From: Nocardia pneumoniae NBRC 100136 | GTDB taxonomy: Bacteria; Actinomycetota; Actinomycetes; Mycobacteriales; Mycobacteriaceae | Assembly: GCF_000308755.1 (NCBI RefSeq) | Contig: NZ_BAGF01000026.1 | Location: 1-64,000 of the forward strand | Direction: 5' to 3' | Length of the DNA: 64,000 nt | In this document: piece after piece, positions 43,305-51,847 of the stretch | Numbering within the stretch: the first letter of the stretch is position 1 | Layout of the letters: each line of letters begins with the position of its first letter | The notes under the pieces: generated by a model | Seen by the model: only the letters and a program-made list of their open reading frames with translations | The model's database searches: none | Told to the model about the DNA's origin: nothing | Translations under genes and position numbers: made by a program

Positions 43305-44342
43305 ATGTCACGACAGGACGAACGCGAGCGGGTGCGGCGGCGACTCGGCGACCTGACCGCCCGAGTCGGCGCGAATGCGATCGCGCCGGGCGGAGGCGGA
43401 CAGCGATCGGCGCGGCATCGGGGCTTCTCCGACGATGCCGCGGGGACGAGTGAACCTCGGTCGGACGGCCGAGCGGACGGGGCGGGTAAGTGGGATCTCG
43501 AGCGGCTGCCCGCCGATCCGTCTCCCGGCCGAGCGGATGAGGATGATGTCGGCCGCGTGCGGTCGCCCGGTTGGCTGGAGGAACCGGCGGCCGGGCCGCG
43601 CTGGCGGGCTCGTCTTGTCCCGGAACGATTCCGGGTCATTCGGTTCGACCCGGGGCGTCGTGGTGTGCGCGTGCTCGCCTTGGCCGGGCTGGTCGCGATG
43701 GTGGTCGCCGGGGCGATCGTGTTCCGGGAGCGGCCCATCACCCAGCCGGTGCCACCGGTGCCGGTGATGCGGCAGACGGTCGCCGCGGGACCGTCCGGTC
43801 CGTCCGCCTCGGTAAGTGTGGTGGCGCCACCGGGTGCGCTGCCCGCCGACCCGGGCGGTTCCACAACCGAACTGGTCGTCAGCGTCGTCGGCCTCGTCCA
43901 CCGCACCGGCCTGGTCCGGCTTCCGGTGGGATCGCGCGTCGCCGACGCCCTCGCCGCGGCGGGCGGGCCGAGCGACGGCGCCGACACCAGCGGCCTGAAC
44001 CTGGCCCAGCGGCTGTCGGACGGCGACCAGGTGCTGGTCGGTCCGGTCGCGGCGAACCCGGGCCCGCAGCCGGGCAGCACCACGATCAGCGGAGGTGGTC
44101 GTCCCTCGTCCGGTTCCGCGGCCACGCCGGGCCGTCCATCGACCCGGGCGGGCAAGGTCGACCTCAACACGGCATCCGAATCCGAACTCGACGCCCTTCC
44201 CGGCGTCGGGCCCGTCACCGCGCGCGCCATCGTCGCCTGGCGTACGGCCAACGGGCGCTTCACTTCCGTCGAGCAACTCGGTGAGGTCGACGGGATCGGT
44301 CCGGCCCGCCTGGCCCGGTTGCGTGATCTGGTAACGGTATGA
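43305..44342 (+). CDS. comEA: ComEA-family DNA-binding membrane protein
   Basis: DNA uptake receptor homologue of 345 residues. Start taken as ATG 43305 (MSRQDERERVRRRLGDL); upstream in-frame starts exist. A cytoplasmic basic/disordered N-terminus is followed by one transmembrane helix (VLALAGLVAMVVAGAIVF, about 125-142), an SLBB segment (LVVSVVGLVHRTGLVRLPVG), a Pro/Gly linker and a C-terminal helix-hairpin-helix pair (DLNTASESELDALPGVGP). This layout matches Rv2415c. It overlaps comEC by four bases. Whether these actinobacteria are naturally competent is unsettled. Confidence 0.92.
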   Translation: MSRQDERERVRRRLGDLTARVGANAIAPGGGGQRSARHRGFSDDAAGTSEPRSDGRADGAGKWDLERLPADPSPGRADEDDVGRVRSPGWLEEPAAGPRWRARLVPERFRVIRFDPGRRGVRVLALAGLVAMVVAGAIVFRERPITQPVPPVPVMRQTVAAGPSGPSASVSVVAPPGALPADPGGSTTELVVSVVGLVHRTGLVRLPVGSRVADALAAAGGPSDGADTSGLNLAQRLSDGDQVLVGPVAANPGPQPGSTTISGGGRPSSGSAATPGRPSTRAGKVDLNTASESELDALPGVGPVTARAIVAWRTANGRFTSVEQLGEVDGIGPARLARLRDLVTV

Positions 44343-46924
44343 ACGCCGGGCGCCGGGAGGAGGTAGCCCGAGAGGTAGAGGACACTGGAGCGGACGGCGA
44401 GGCTGGTGCGTTCCAGGTGCTCGACGCCCGGCTGCTGCCCGCCGCGCTGTGCTGTTGGGGCGCAACCATTGTGGCGCTGACGGCGGGCTGGGCGGCCGGG
44501 ATCGCGGTGAGCGCGGCATCGGCGGTGTCGGCGATCGGGCTGTGGGGCCTGCTGTTGTGGGCCGTCGCGCACCGCAGTGAACGGTGGCGGGCCGTGGCGA
44601 TGGTGGCGCTCGCCGCCGTGGTTCTCGGCGCGGGATTCGCGGCCGCGGCGGCGTGGCGGGAACATCGTGCTGCGACGCATCCGTTGCGCGCGGCATCGGG
44701 ACAGTCTCTGCGCGTGGTGGTGACGCCGACAGGCGATCCGAAACGGTTGCGTGGCAAGCAATTGGACGACAATCAGCAGTGGGTCGTCCGGGCGGCTCTG
44801 CGGGAGTACCGGCGCGGCGGCACGACAGTGCGCGCCGGTGGTGCGGTGGTGGTCCTGGCCTCCGGGCCCGAGTGGGCGAAGGTAGCACCGGGCAGGCCGG
44901 TCGAGTTCCGGGCCCGGGTGGATCTGCCGAGTCGATCCGACCTCACCATCGTGGCGCTGAACGCGCAGGGTCGGCCGATCGTCGCCGGGCCGCTGCCCTG
45001 GTGGCAGCGGAGCGCGAACTCGGTGCGCGCCGACCTCGCGGCGTCGGCCGCCCGAGCGTTGTCGCCCGACGCCGCCGGTCTGTTGCCCGCGCTGGTCGTC
45101 GGCGATACCTCGGCACTGCCCGACCACGTTCGTGAGGACTTCGAGATCGCCGGCCTGCAACATCTCACAGTCGTCAGCGGCGCGAACTTCACGATCTTGC
45201 TTTCCGTCGTGTTGTTCGCCGTGCGCATGCTCACGCTCGGTCCCCGCGCGGCGGTGGCCGTGGCCGGTGCGGCGCTGCTCATGTTCGTGGTGATCGCGCG
45301 ACCGGACCCGAGCGTGCTGCGCGCCGGTGCGATGGGCGCGATCACGCTACTCGCCGTACTCACCGGTCGTCGGAAACAAGCCTTACCCGCGCTGTGCGCG
45401 GCAATTATCGCGCTACTCGCCCTCTGGCCCGCCCTCGCCGTCAACGCAGGTTTCGCGCTGTCGGTGGTCGCGACCGGTGGTCTGATCCTGCTGGCACCCA
45501 GCTGGGCCGACTGGTTGCGCGCCGAAGGATGGTGGCGGATGCCCGCCGAGATCGTCGCGGTGTCGGCCGCGGCGTTCGTGGTCACGACGCCGATCATGAT
45601 CGCGCTCACCGGAAAGCTCAGTCTGGTAGCGGTGCTGGCGAATGTGCTCGTGGCACCGGTCATCGCGCCGATCACCGTGATCGGCGCGAGTGGGGCGGCG
45701 CTGTCCTGCCTGTGGTCGCCGCTGGCCGACCTCTTCCTGCGCGGTGCGGCACCGCCGCTGTGGTGGTTGCTGTCGGTCGCCCGGCACGCGGCGGCCCTCC
45801 CCGGCGCTACCGCCACAGTGCCGGGCGGTCTCGCGGGCGGGCTGCTCGCGGCTGCTGCCGTCACGGTCGCTGTCGCGGCGGCGCGGGCACAGGCCGTGCG
45901 CCGGATCGCCGCCGCGGTCCTGTTCGGCATCGCGGCGGTCCTGATCCCGGTCCGACTCTGGCACCCCGGCTGGCCGCCGAACGGCTGGGTCATCGCGGCA
46001 TGCGACGTCGGCCAAGGCGACGGCCTCGCCCTCGCGGTCGGTCCCGGCGCCGCAATCGTCATCGACGTGGGACCCGACCCACGCCCGCTCCGAACCTGCC
46101 TCGATCGCCTGCGCATCTCACGTATTCCGCTGCTGATCCTCACCCATCCCCACGCCGACCACATCGGCGGACTGAACGGCGCGCTCCACGACCGCACAGT
46201 CGACGCGATAGCCGTAGGCATCCACGAACTCGACGGCCTTCCCCAGCCCACCGCGCTCTCCCCACCGATTCCCGCGACAGCTGCCGGATGTGCGCCGATG
46301 AGTCCCCAGCCGAACGCAAACGCCTTGTCCCCCTGCGGCATACAGGCACGTGGCAGTGGGGGCCGATCCGGCGGGGAAGATCCGCGTGTCCCCGTCACCG
46401 GGCTGGCGCAGGTCGCCACCGTCGCGGGGCGCGCAGGAGTACCTCTACTGGAGTTGTCGGCCGGACACCTCTTGACTTTCGGGGCAGTCGAACTCGAGGT
46501 GCTGGCGCCTGCGGAGAACGGTCCACGGCCGATCCGGGGTGCCGAAACCGAGGACGCCAACGATCGTTCGGTGGTCGTGTCCGCTCGCACGCCCGCAGGC
46601 CGAATCCTGCTCACCGGGGACATCGAAGTCCCAGCGCAACGCGCCCTGATGCGCGCCGGAACCCCCATTCAAGCCGACATCCTCAAACTTCCACACCACG
46701 GATCCCGCACCACCACAAAAGAATTCCTCGAATCCGTGCGTCCCCGGCTCGTGCTGGTCAGCGTTGGCGCCGACAACACGTTCGGGCACCCCAACCCCGC
46801 CGTCCTCGCAGACCTCATCGCTCTCGGCGCGACGGTGGCCCGAACCGACCAGCACGGCGACATCGCGGTCCTGGGCGAGGGCGGGCGGCTGCGCATGACG
46901 AGTGCACGCGCGCGACCGGGGTAG
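44339..46924 (+). CDS. comEC: ComEC/Rec2 family DNA uptake channel protein
   Basis: Polytopic membrane protein of 861 residues, the predicted DNA translocation channel. Two early transmembrane helices, an OB-type region (about 110-200), then the competence domain with at least eight helices (signature GLQHLTVVSGANFTILLSVV, about 275), and a C-terminal metallo-beta-lactamase domain: DVGQGDG, THPHADHIGGL, GDIEVPAQ and LPHHGSRTT. An insertion of about 60 residues rich in Pro/Ala/Gly (SPPIPATAAGC ... RSGGEDPRVP) interrupts the metallo domain. Starts at ATG 44339 overlapping comEA; followed by the linker element and holA. Confidence 0.94.
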   Translation: MNAGRREEVAREVEDTGADGEAGAFQVLDARLLPAALCCWGATIVALTAGWAAGIAVSAASAVSAIGLWGLLLWAVAHRSERWRAVAMVALAAVVLGAGFAAAAAWREHRAATHPLRAASGQSLRVVVTPTGDPKRLRGKQLDDNQQWVVRAALREYRRGGTTVRAGGAVVVLASGPEWAKVAPGRPVEFRARVDLPSRSDLTIVALNAQGRPIVAGPLPWWQRSANSVRADLAASAARALSPDAAGLLPALVVGDTSALPDHVREDFEIAGLQHLTVVSGANFTILLSVVLFAVRMLTLGPRAAVAVAGAALLMFVVIARPDPSVLRAGAMGAITLLAVLTGRRKQALPALCAAIIALLALWPALAVNAGFALSVVATGGLILLAPSWADWLRAEGWWRMPAEIVAVSAAAFVVTTPIMIALTGKLSLVAVLANVLVAPVIAPITVIGASGAALSCLWSPLADLFLRGAAPPLWWLLSVARHAAALPGATATVPGGLAGGLLAAAAVTVAVAAARAQAVRRIAAAVLFGIAAVLIPVRLWHPGWPPNGWVIAACDVGQGDGLALAVGPGAAIVIDVGPDPRPLRTCLDRLRISRIPLLILTHPHADHIGGLNGALHDRTVDAIAVGIHELDGLPQPTALSPPIPATAAGCAPMSPQPNANALSPCGIQARGSGGRSGGEDPRVPVTGLAQVATVAGRAGVPLLELSAGHLLTFGAVELEVLAPAENGPRPIRGAETEDANDRSVVVSARTPAGRILLTGDIEVPAQRALMRAGTPIQADILKLPHHGSRTTTKEFLESVRPRLVLVSVGADNTFGHPNPAVLADLIALGATVARTDQHGDIAVLGEGGRLRMTSARARPG

Positions 46925-46979
46925 GACGCGGGCGCGAGGAGCCGACGGCCGTGTCGGTAGGGGATCGTAGGATCAGGCC

Positions 46980-47121
46980 GTGAGCGAGCGCGAGGAGTGG
47001 ACCGATACGGCAGTGCCCTCGGGCACGGCGGAGCCCGGCGCTGGGCGAGCGAACCGGAAACACAGTGCGCCCTCGCGCACGACGGGGCCGAGCGCCAGCG
47101 AGGCGCAGTCGTGAGCGAGCG
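46980..47121 (+). repeat. Linker element between comEC and holA (copy B), flanked by GTGAGCGAGCG
   Basis: GTGAGCGAGCG occurs at 46980-46990 and again at 47111-47121, where it forms the holA start; GAGCGCCAGCG lies at 47090-47100. The end motifs are those of the nadD-rsfS linker at 39282-39366. The direct repeats at the two ends make it look like an inserted unit that provides a GTGA start for the next gene. Confidence 0.5.
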
Positions 47122-48082
47122 TCCCGCGCCCGTGCACTTGGTGCTGGGGGAAGAAGAGCTGCTGATCGAGCGGGCGTTGGGTGCGGTGACGGCGCAGGTG
47201 CGTGCGTTGGCGCCGGATCCGGACGCGGTGCCGGTGGATCGATTGCGCGCGGGTGACGCGAGCACCGCGGAGCTGGCGGAACTGCTGAGTCCGTCGCTGT
47301 TCGCCGAGGATCGGGTGATCATTCTCGAGGCGGCGGCCGAGGCGGGGAAGGACGCGGTCGCGGTGATCACCGAGGCGGCGCAGACTCCGGCCGAGGGCGT
47401 GGTGCTGGTGGTGCTGCACTCCGGTGGCGGGCGAGCGAAGGCGCTCGCGCCCGCCCTGCAGAAGGCCGGAGCTGTGACGCACAACTGCGCCAAGCTGACC
47501 AAGGCCGCCGAGCGAGTCGAGTTCGTGCGCGGAGAGTTCCGCGCCGCCGGGGTGCGGGTGCCCGGTGAGGTGGTACAAGTCGTGCTGGAGGCCATTGGCT
47601 CGGATCTCCGCGAGCTGGCGGCGGCGTGCGCGCAGCTGGCGGCCGACACGGGTGGGAAGGTCGATGTCGCGGCTGTGCGCCGCTATTACTCGGGCAAGGC
47701 CGAAGTCTCCGGGTTCGACGTGGCCGAACTCGCCGTCGCGGGGGACCGCCCCGGTGCGATGGAGGCACTGCGCTGGGCGAACGATCGCGGCGTGCCGCAT
47801 GTGCTGCTCGCCGACGCGCTCGCCGATTCGGTGCACACCATCGCGCGCGTCGGCTCCGCCGGGCGCGGCGACCCCTTCAAACTCGCCCAGCAGCTCGGCA
47901 TGCCACCGTGGAAAGTGAAGAAAGCCCAAGCCCAGGCCCGTAGCTGGACCCCGGCCACCATCGGCTCGGCCCTTCAGGTGGTCGCCACCCTCAACGCCGA
48001 CGTCAAGGGCGGCGCCGCCGACTCCGGCTACGCCTTGGAACACGCCCTCGGCCAGATCCTCGACCTGCACGGCGCTGGTTGA
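47111..48082 (+). CDS. holA: DNA polymerase III delta subunit
   Basis: Clamp-loader subunit that opens the beta sliding clamp. Start GTG 47111 gives 323 residues ([18 protein letters not shown]). [14 protein letters not shown] matches the family N-terminus, and domain II/III landmarks include [26 protein letters not shown] [18 protein letters not shown]. Length and synteny (Rv2413c, after the comE genes) are standard. An upstream in-frame start at 46997 would run through the linker repeat and is unlikely. The last codons abut a frameshifted gene on the other strand. Confidence 0.94.
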   Translation: MSERPAPVHLVLGEEELLIERALGAVTAQVRALAPDPDAVPVDRLRAGDASTAELAELLSPSLFAEDRVIILEAAAEAGKDAVAVITEAAQTPAEGVVLVVLHSGGGRAKALAPALQKAGAVTHNCAKLTKAAERVEFVRGEFRAAGVRVPGEVVQVVLEAIGSDLRELAAACAQLAADTGGKVDVAAVRRYYSGKAEVSGFDVAELAVAGDRPGAMEALRWANDRGVPHVLLADALADSVHTIARVGSAGRGDPFKLAQQLGMPPWKVKKAQAQARSWTPATIGSALQVVATLNADVKGGAADSGYALEHALGQILDLHGAG

Positions 48083-48510
48083 GTGCCGACACGACAAGGC
48101 GACCGCGTTGAAGCGCGCCTCGCCGAGGGTCGCCGGAGTCCAGTACTCGATATCGGCTCGGTCGAGGCAGGGCCACGTCGCGGCGTCGAACGGACCATCG
48201 AGTTCTGCCACGGTAAGCCCCGGCATCCTGGCTGATCGGCCAGTGCTGTCACCAGCTGGGGAGCATCTACGAAGGTCAGCGGACCCGACTCTCTGATGCC
48301 TTCGGCAGAATCGAATACTCGTGGCTCGGCAACCGCGAGCAATGTCGAGTCGCGTCGCCAGGTCATCGTCACACGATCGGCACCGTAGCCGATGACACCT
48401 CGAGGAAAATTCGATGTCACTTCGCCGGGTGAACGGAACTCGATCAGCCTGCCACGGGTTGCGCGCGCGGCTTCATAGCCCGCCTGGCGAAAGGCACGGA
48501 GTTCGGTCAT
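48083..48510 (-). pseudogene. Frameshifted hypothetical gene
   Basis: From ATG 48510, overlapping the stop of the DUF2798 gene (ATGA), one frame reads MTELRAFRQAGYEAARATRG to TFVDAPQLVTALADQPG, typical coding sequence. Near 48226-48240 coding continues in another frame: PGLTVAELDGPFDAATW, then DRADIEYWTPATLGEARFN. A one-base change would join the two into one protein of about 140 residues. Family unknown. Either a true pseudogene or a sequencing error; the 3' end is unclear and runs against holA. Confidence 0.6.
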
Positions 48511-48767
48511 TGCGGCGCTTGCACCAGCGCGGCGGTGATACGCCGCACCACCGGCAGCACCAAGAGCAGCGTCGGGAAGGCGATAGGCCACGACACGGCC
48601 CAGGAACGCAACCACATCCCGATCGCGAGGCCGTCGCTCATCAAGGTGCTGATCAAAGAGACGATGCAGGTCATCAAGATCGACAGCAGCATCGGCATGA
48701 GCACGCTGGTGTAGCGGGCGGGCAGTTTGCCGAAACTGGTGCGGGACTGGGGATTCGCGGAATTCAT
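48507..48767 (-). CDS. DUF2798 family two-helix membrane protein
   Basis: Small inner-membrane protein of 86 residues. KLPARYTSVLMPMLLSILMTC begins the first transmembrane helix, and SWPIAFPTLLLVLPVVRRI forms the second with the conserved WPIAFP; both match DUF2798. Function unknown. Its stop overlaps the start of the frameshifted gene, so both formed an operon. Start ATG 48767; GGAGCGACCG upstream is a weak ribosome site. Confidence 0.87.
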   Translation of the reverse strand: MNSANPQSRTSFGKLPARYTSVLMPMLLSILMTCIVSLISTLMSDGLAIGMWLRSWAVSWPIAFPTLLLVLPVVRRITAALVQAPQ

Positions 48768-48930
48768 CGGTCGCTCCGTAAGTGTCTCGTCAGTCGACGA
48801 CGCCGCCTGGTGGCGGGCCGGCGCGTTGGTTGACGTGAACGCTTACGGCGACGCGAGGTCGCGGCACCGAGCTTAAGCAGCCGCGTGCGGCGGTGCAAGT
48901 CCGGCTCGCACCGCCGCACGGGATCGAAGC

Positions 48931-50001
48931 TCAGTCGCGCCCTTCGATTTTCAGGTCGCCGAATGTGACGCTCTGGGTCATCGGGCGGGCCAGGAACTCG
49001 TGCGGGAAGCCGAGATCCACCGCACTCGCCTGCTCCAGGCGGGCGAGCTGAGCCGCGTCGAACTCGACGTCGAGCGCGCCGAGATTGTCCTCCAGCTGCG
49101 CCACGGTGCGGGCCCCGACGATCGGTGAGGTGACCGCGGGGTTGCGCAGCGTCCAGGCCAGCGCGACCCGAGAAGGCGTGGTGCCGATCTCGGCCGCGAC
49201 CTGCTCGACCACATCGGCGATATCGAGTCCGCGTTCGGTGAGGGAGCCGTTGGCGGCGGCCACGTTCTTGCGGCTGCCCTCGGGCGAACCCTCCGCCGCG
49301 TGGCCCAGATCGGCACGGCTGTACTTGCCGGTGAGCACGCCGCTGCCCAGCGGCGACCACGGGATCACGCCGAGGCCCAATTCGCGGGCCATCGGGATGA
49401 GGTCGCGTTCGACGGTTCGTTCGATCAAGCTGTACTCGATCTGCAGCGCGATCAGTGGCGACCAGCCGCGCAGGTCGGCGATGGTCTGCATGCGGGCGAC
49501 CTGCCAGGCGGGCGCATCGGAGATGCCGACGTAGAGCACCTTGCCGGAACGCACCAAATCGTCCATGCCGCGCAGGATTTCCTCGACGGGCGTCAGGAAG
49601 TCCCAGGCGTGCAGGTAGAGCAGGTCGATGTAGTCGGTGTTCAACCTGCGCAAGCTGGCCTCGACCGAGGCGACCATGCTCTTGCGGTGGTTGCCGCCGG
49701 AATTCGGGTCGCCGGGTCGGCGCAGCATGGTGTACTTGGTTGCCAGCACCAGGCTTTCGCGGTTGTCGGCGGTGAATTCGCCGAGCAGTTGCTCGGACGT
49801 GCCGTTGGTGTACTGATTGGCCGTGTCGATGAAGTTGCCACCCCGCTCGACGTAGGTGTCGAAGATCTTGCGGGCCTCGTCCCGGTCTGCGCCCCATCCC
49901 CAATCGGCGCCGAAGGTCATGGTCCCCAGGGACAGTGGAGATACCCGAAGACCCGAGCGGCCGAGCAGCCGATAGGTGTCGAGGGTGCGGGCTCCGGACA
50001 T
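48931..50001 (-). CDS. Aldo/keto reductase
   Basis: NADPH-dependent oxidoreductase with a TIM barrel; 356 residues. Catalytic tetrad: D and Y in NFIDTANQYTNG, K in VLATKYTML and H in LLYLHAWD. The NADPH-binding stretch is WSPLGSGVLTGKYSR and a later VGARTVAQLEDN. The group resembles the YajO/Tas-type (AKR11-like) enzymes. AAGGAGC lies before the ATG. Substrate unknown. Divergent from an XRE regulator across 119 bases, a common arrangement for a regulator and its target gene. Confidence 0.92.
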   Translation of the reverse strand: MSGARTLDTYRLLGRSGLRVSPLSLGTMTFGADWGWGADRDEARKIFDTYVERGGNFIDTANQYTNGTSEQLLGEFTADNRESLVLATKYTMLRRPGDPNSGGNHRKSMVASVEASLRRLNTDYIDLLYLHAWDFLTPVEEILRGMDDLVRSGKVLYVGISDAPAWQVARMQTIADLRGWSPLIALQIEYSLIERTVERDLIPMARELGLGVIPWSPLGSGVLTGKYSRADLGHAAEGSPEGSRKNVAAANGSLTERGLDIADVVEQVAAEIGTTPSRVALAWTLRNPAVTSPIVGARTVAQLEDNLGALDVEFDAAQLARLEQASAVDLGFPHEFLARPMTQSVTFGDLKIEGRD

Positions 50002-50120
50002 GTCGAGCTCCTTGTCGTTCGCGATGCCATGTTCGTCGAAAGACAGTCTTCCGCCGCGAACGGGGACGGATAAGGGAAGCTTCTTCCTGGGAAGGCCAGT
50101 CCTAGGCAGCCGTAGGATCG

Positions 50121-51167
50121 ATGATGATGACTGGCACGGTGAACGCGACCCAGCACCGCGACCTCAGGCCCGGAGGCGGTAGCTTGCGTGACCACGCAGG
50201 GCCGGGGAGCGGTGCGGATTCGGCAGAGCACCGCGACCTCAGGCCCGGAGGCGGTAGCTTGCGTGACCACGCAGGGCCCGGGAGCGGTGCGGATTCGGCA
50301 GAGCACCGCGACCTCAGGCCCGGAGGCGGCAATGGCGCGGATCGGGTCCAGGAAATGGCGGCCTTTCTTCGGGCTCGGCGCGAGCGTCTTACCCCGGCCG
50401 ATCTCGGATTGCCGCAGCGCAGGCAGGCGCGGCGGACGCCGGGGCTGCGCCGTGAAGAGGTCGCCGAACTGGCGGGTGTGAGCACCGACTACATCGTGCG
50501 ACTGGAGCAGGGGCGTGGGCTGCGGCCGTCGCCGGAGGTGCTGAACGCGCTGGCGCAGGCGTTGCGGTTGACCGGTGACGAGCGCGCCTACCTGTTCGAC
50601 CTGGCGCGACAGCGGCAGCCGGACAGCGGGAAGCCGAGCACGGTGCCCGCGCCCGCGCTGGCCATGCTGGTGCGGGATCTGTCGCCGCTGCCGGCGATGC
50701 TGGTGAACCACCGCTACGACATCCTGGCCTGGAACCGGGAGATGGCGCTGTTGATCACCGACTTCGCCGCTTTGCCGCCGCGGCAGCGCAACTCCATGTG
50801 GTTGTGCCTGATGGACCCGGGCATGCGGGAGTTCTACGTCGAGCGTGAGCGCATCATCCGCGAGGGCATCGCGGATCTGCGCGCGGCCTGGGCGGCGCAC
50901 CCCGACGACGAGGCGCTGGCCGATCTGATCGCCGAGTTCACCGCACAGAGCGCCGAGTTCGCGCAGGCGTGGGCGCGCCACGACGTCCGGGTGCAGGGAC
51001 GCGGGAAGAAACCGTTGCGGCACCCGGTGGTGGGTCCGCTGGTGGTCACCTACGAGGTGCTGATGCCCGTGCAGGATCCCGACCAGCGGATCATCATCTA
51101 CCGTGCCGCGGACGAGGATTCCCAGGCGGCGCTGGATCGGCTCGCGGCCGCGGCGCACGAGGCATGA
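50121..51167 (+). CDS. XRE family regulator with MmyB-like ligand domain
   Basis: Helix-turn-helix regulator. The HTH region is RRTPGLRREEVAELAGVSTD then YIVRLEQGRGLRPSPEVL, followed by an MmyB-like ligand-binding (PAS-like) domain (LPAMLVNHRYDILAWN ... MWLCLMDP). Two starts fit: ATG 50121-50127, with TAGGA upstream, giving 348 residues and putting three copies of a 25-residue repeat at the N-terminus; or ATG 50355 (MAAFLRARRE), with a poor ribosome site, giving 270 residues of normal family length. I list the longer one with low confidence in the start. Divergent from the aldo/keto reductase. Confidence 0.8.
   Translation: MMMTGTVNATQHRDLRPGGGSLRDHAGPGSGADSAEHRDLRPGGGSLRDHAGPGSGADSAEHRDLRPGGGNGADRVQEMAAFLRARRERLTPADLGLPQRRQARRTPGLRREEVAELAGVSTDYIVRLEQGRGLRPSPEVLNALAQALRLTGDERAYLFDLARQRQPDSGKPSTVPAPALAMLVRDLSPLPAMLVNHRYDILAWNREMALLITDFAALPPRQRNSMWLCLMDPGMREFYVERERIIREGIADLRAAWAAHPDDEALADLIAEFTAQSAEFAQAWARHDVRVQGRGKKPLRHPVVGPLVVTYEVLMPVQDPDQRIIIYRAADEDSQAALDRLAAAAHEA
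50152..50329. repeat. 75-bp tandem repeat, 2.4 copies, 5' of the XRE regulator
   Basis: Units start at 50152, 50227 and 50302; the first two are 75 bases and nearly identical, the third covers about 28 bases. 75 is a multiple of three and no stop appears, so the regulator frame stays open through them (HRDLRPGGGSLRDHAGPGSG then ADSAE per unit). No other copies were noticed in the window. Copy number may vary between strains. Confidence 0.85.
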
Positions 51168-51173
51168 CCGGAT

Positions 51174-51419
51174 CTACTCCGCGGAGCTGAGCACCAGTTC
51201 CCCGTCGTCGTCCGCGTCCTCGTAGCGCCCCTCCCATTCCTCGTAGTCGGGGACGTCCTCGTCCCGCGTGACGATCCAGGCCAACGAGTAACCGCCTTCG
51301 TCGTCGGGAACGAGCACATTCTCGATCTTCAATCCGAATCCGAGCACCTCGGCCGCGCGGATCACGTCCGGCAGATCCTCGGCGCGGACGACCGTCTGAT
51401 TGGCATACACGGTTACCAT
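51174..51419 (-). CDS. Small acidic hypothetical protein
   Basis: An 81-residue protein starting MVTVYANQTVVRAEDLPDVI and ending in an acidic tail (YEDADDDGELVLSSAE). VIRAAEVLGFGLKIENVLVP suggests a small alpha/beta fold. The longer frame upstream (to 51536) lacks a ribosome site. Family not recognised. Opposite strand to the XRE regulator, which ends six bases away, and on the same strand as rpsT but behind its terminator. Confidence 0.7.
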   Translation of the reverse strand: MVTVYANQTVVRAEDLPDVIRAAEVLGFGLKIENVLVPDDEGGYSLAWIVTRDEDVPDYEEWEGRYEDADDDGELVLSSAE

Positions 51420-51506
51420 GCGCCGAATGGTAGCTGGAACCTCTGACATGGCGGGGGCCGATCCCGAAACCCCGGGAAGAAGGCCGGTGGGGCGGGGTGC
51501 GGGCAC

Positions 51507-51543
51507 GACAAAAGCCGCCGTGGTCATCGGGGCCACGGCGGCT
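51507..51543 (-). terminator. Intrinsic terminator of rpsT
   Basis: On the minus strand AGCCGCCGTGG (51543-51533) pairs with CCACGGCGGCT (51523-51513), an 11-bp stem with a nine-base loop, followed by TTTTGT (51512-51507). It lies 44 bases after the rpsT stop and is a canonical Rho-independent terminator. Confidence 0.85.
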
Positions 51544-51586
51544 GCGTCTCAGCGTGGGGCGGTACCGGCGGGCGGTACCGGGTGAA

Positions 51587-51847
51587 TCAGAGCTTGTTGA
51601 AGGCCAGCGCCAGCGCCGACTTCTTGTTGGCGGCCTGGTTGGCGTGGATGACGCCCTTCGAGGCGGCCTTGTCCAGCTTGCGGCTGGCGAACTGCAGGCG
51701 CTCGGCGGCCTGGTCCTTGTCGCCGGCGGCCGCGGCCTCGCGGAAGCTCCGGATGGCGGTGCGCAGCGCGGACTTGACCGACTGGTTGCGCTTGCGCGCC
51801 GCCTCGTTGGTGCGGATCCGCTTCATCTGGGACTTGATGTTGGCCAC
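51587..51847 (-). CDS. rpsT: 30S ribosomal protein S20
   Basis: Small-subunit protein that binds 16S rRNA helices. GTG 51847 with AGGAAACAGG upstream gives 86 residues starting [20 protein letters not shown], the family signature, and ending in the alanine/lysine-rich helix ([19 protein letters not shown]). Length is standard. Single-gene unit with its own terminator at 51507-51543. Location near holA and lepA is as in M. tuberculosis. Confidence 0.97.
   Translation of the reverse strand: MANIKSQMKRIRTNEAARKRNQSVKSALRTAIRSFREAAAAGDKDQAAERLQFASRKLDKAASKGVIHANQAANKKSALALAFNKL

Noticed and set aside
50152..50329. Short direct repeats as a possible CRISPR array
   Set aside because: Repeats are directly adjacent 75-base units without unique spacers, only 2.4 copies, and no cas genes are near.
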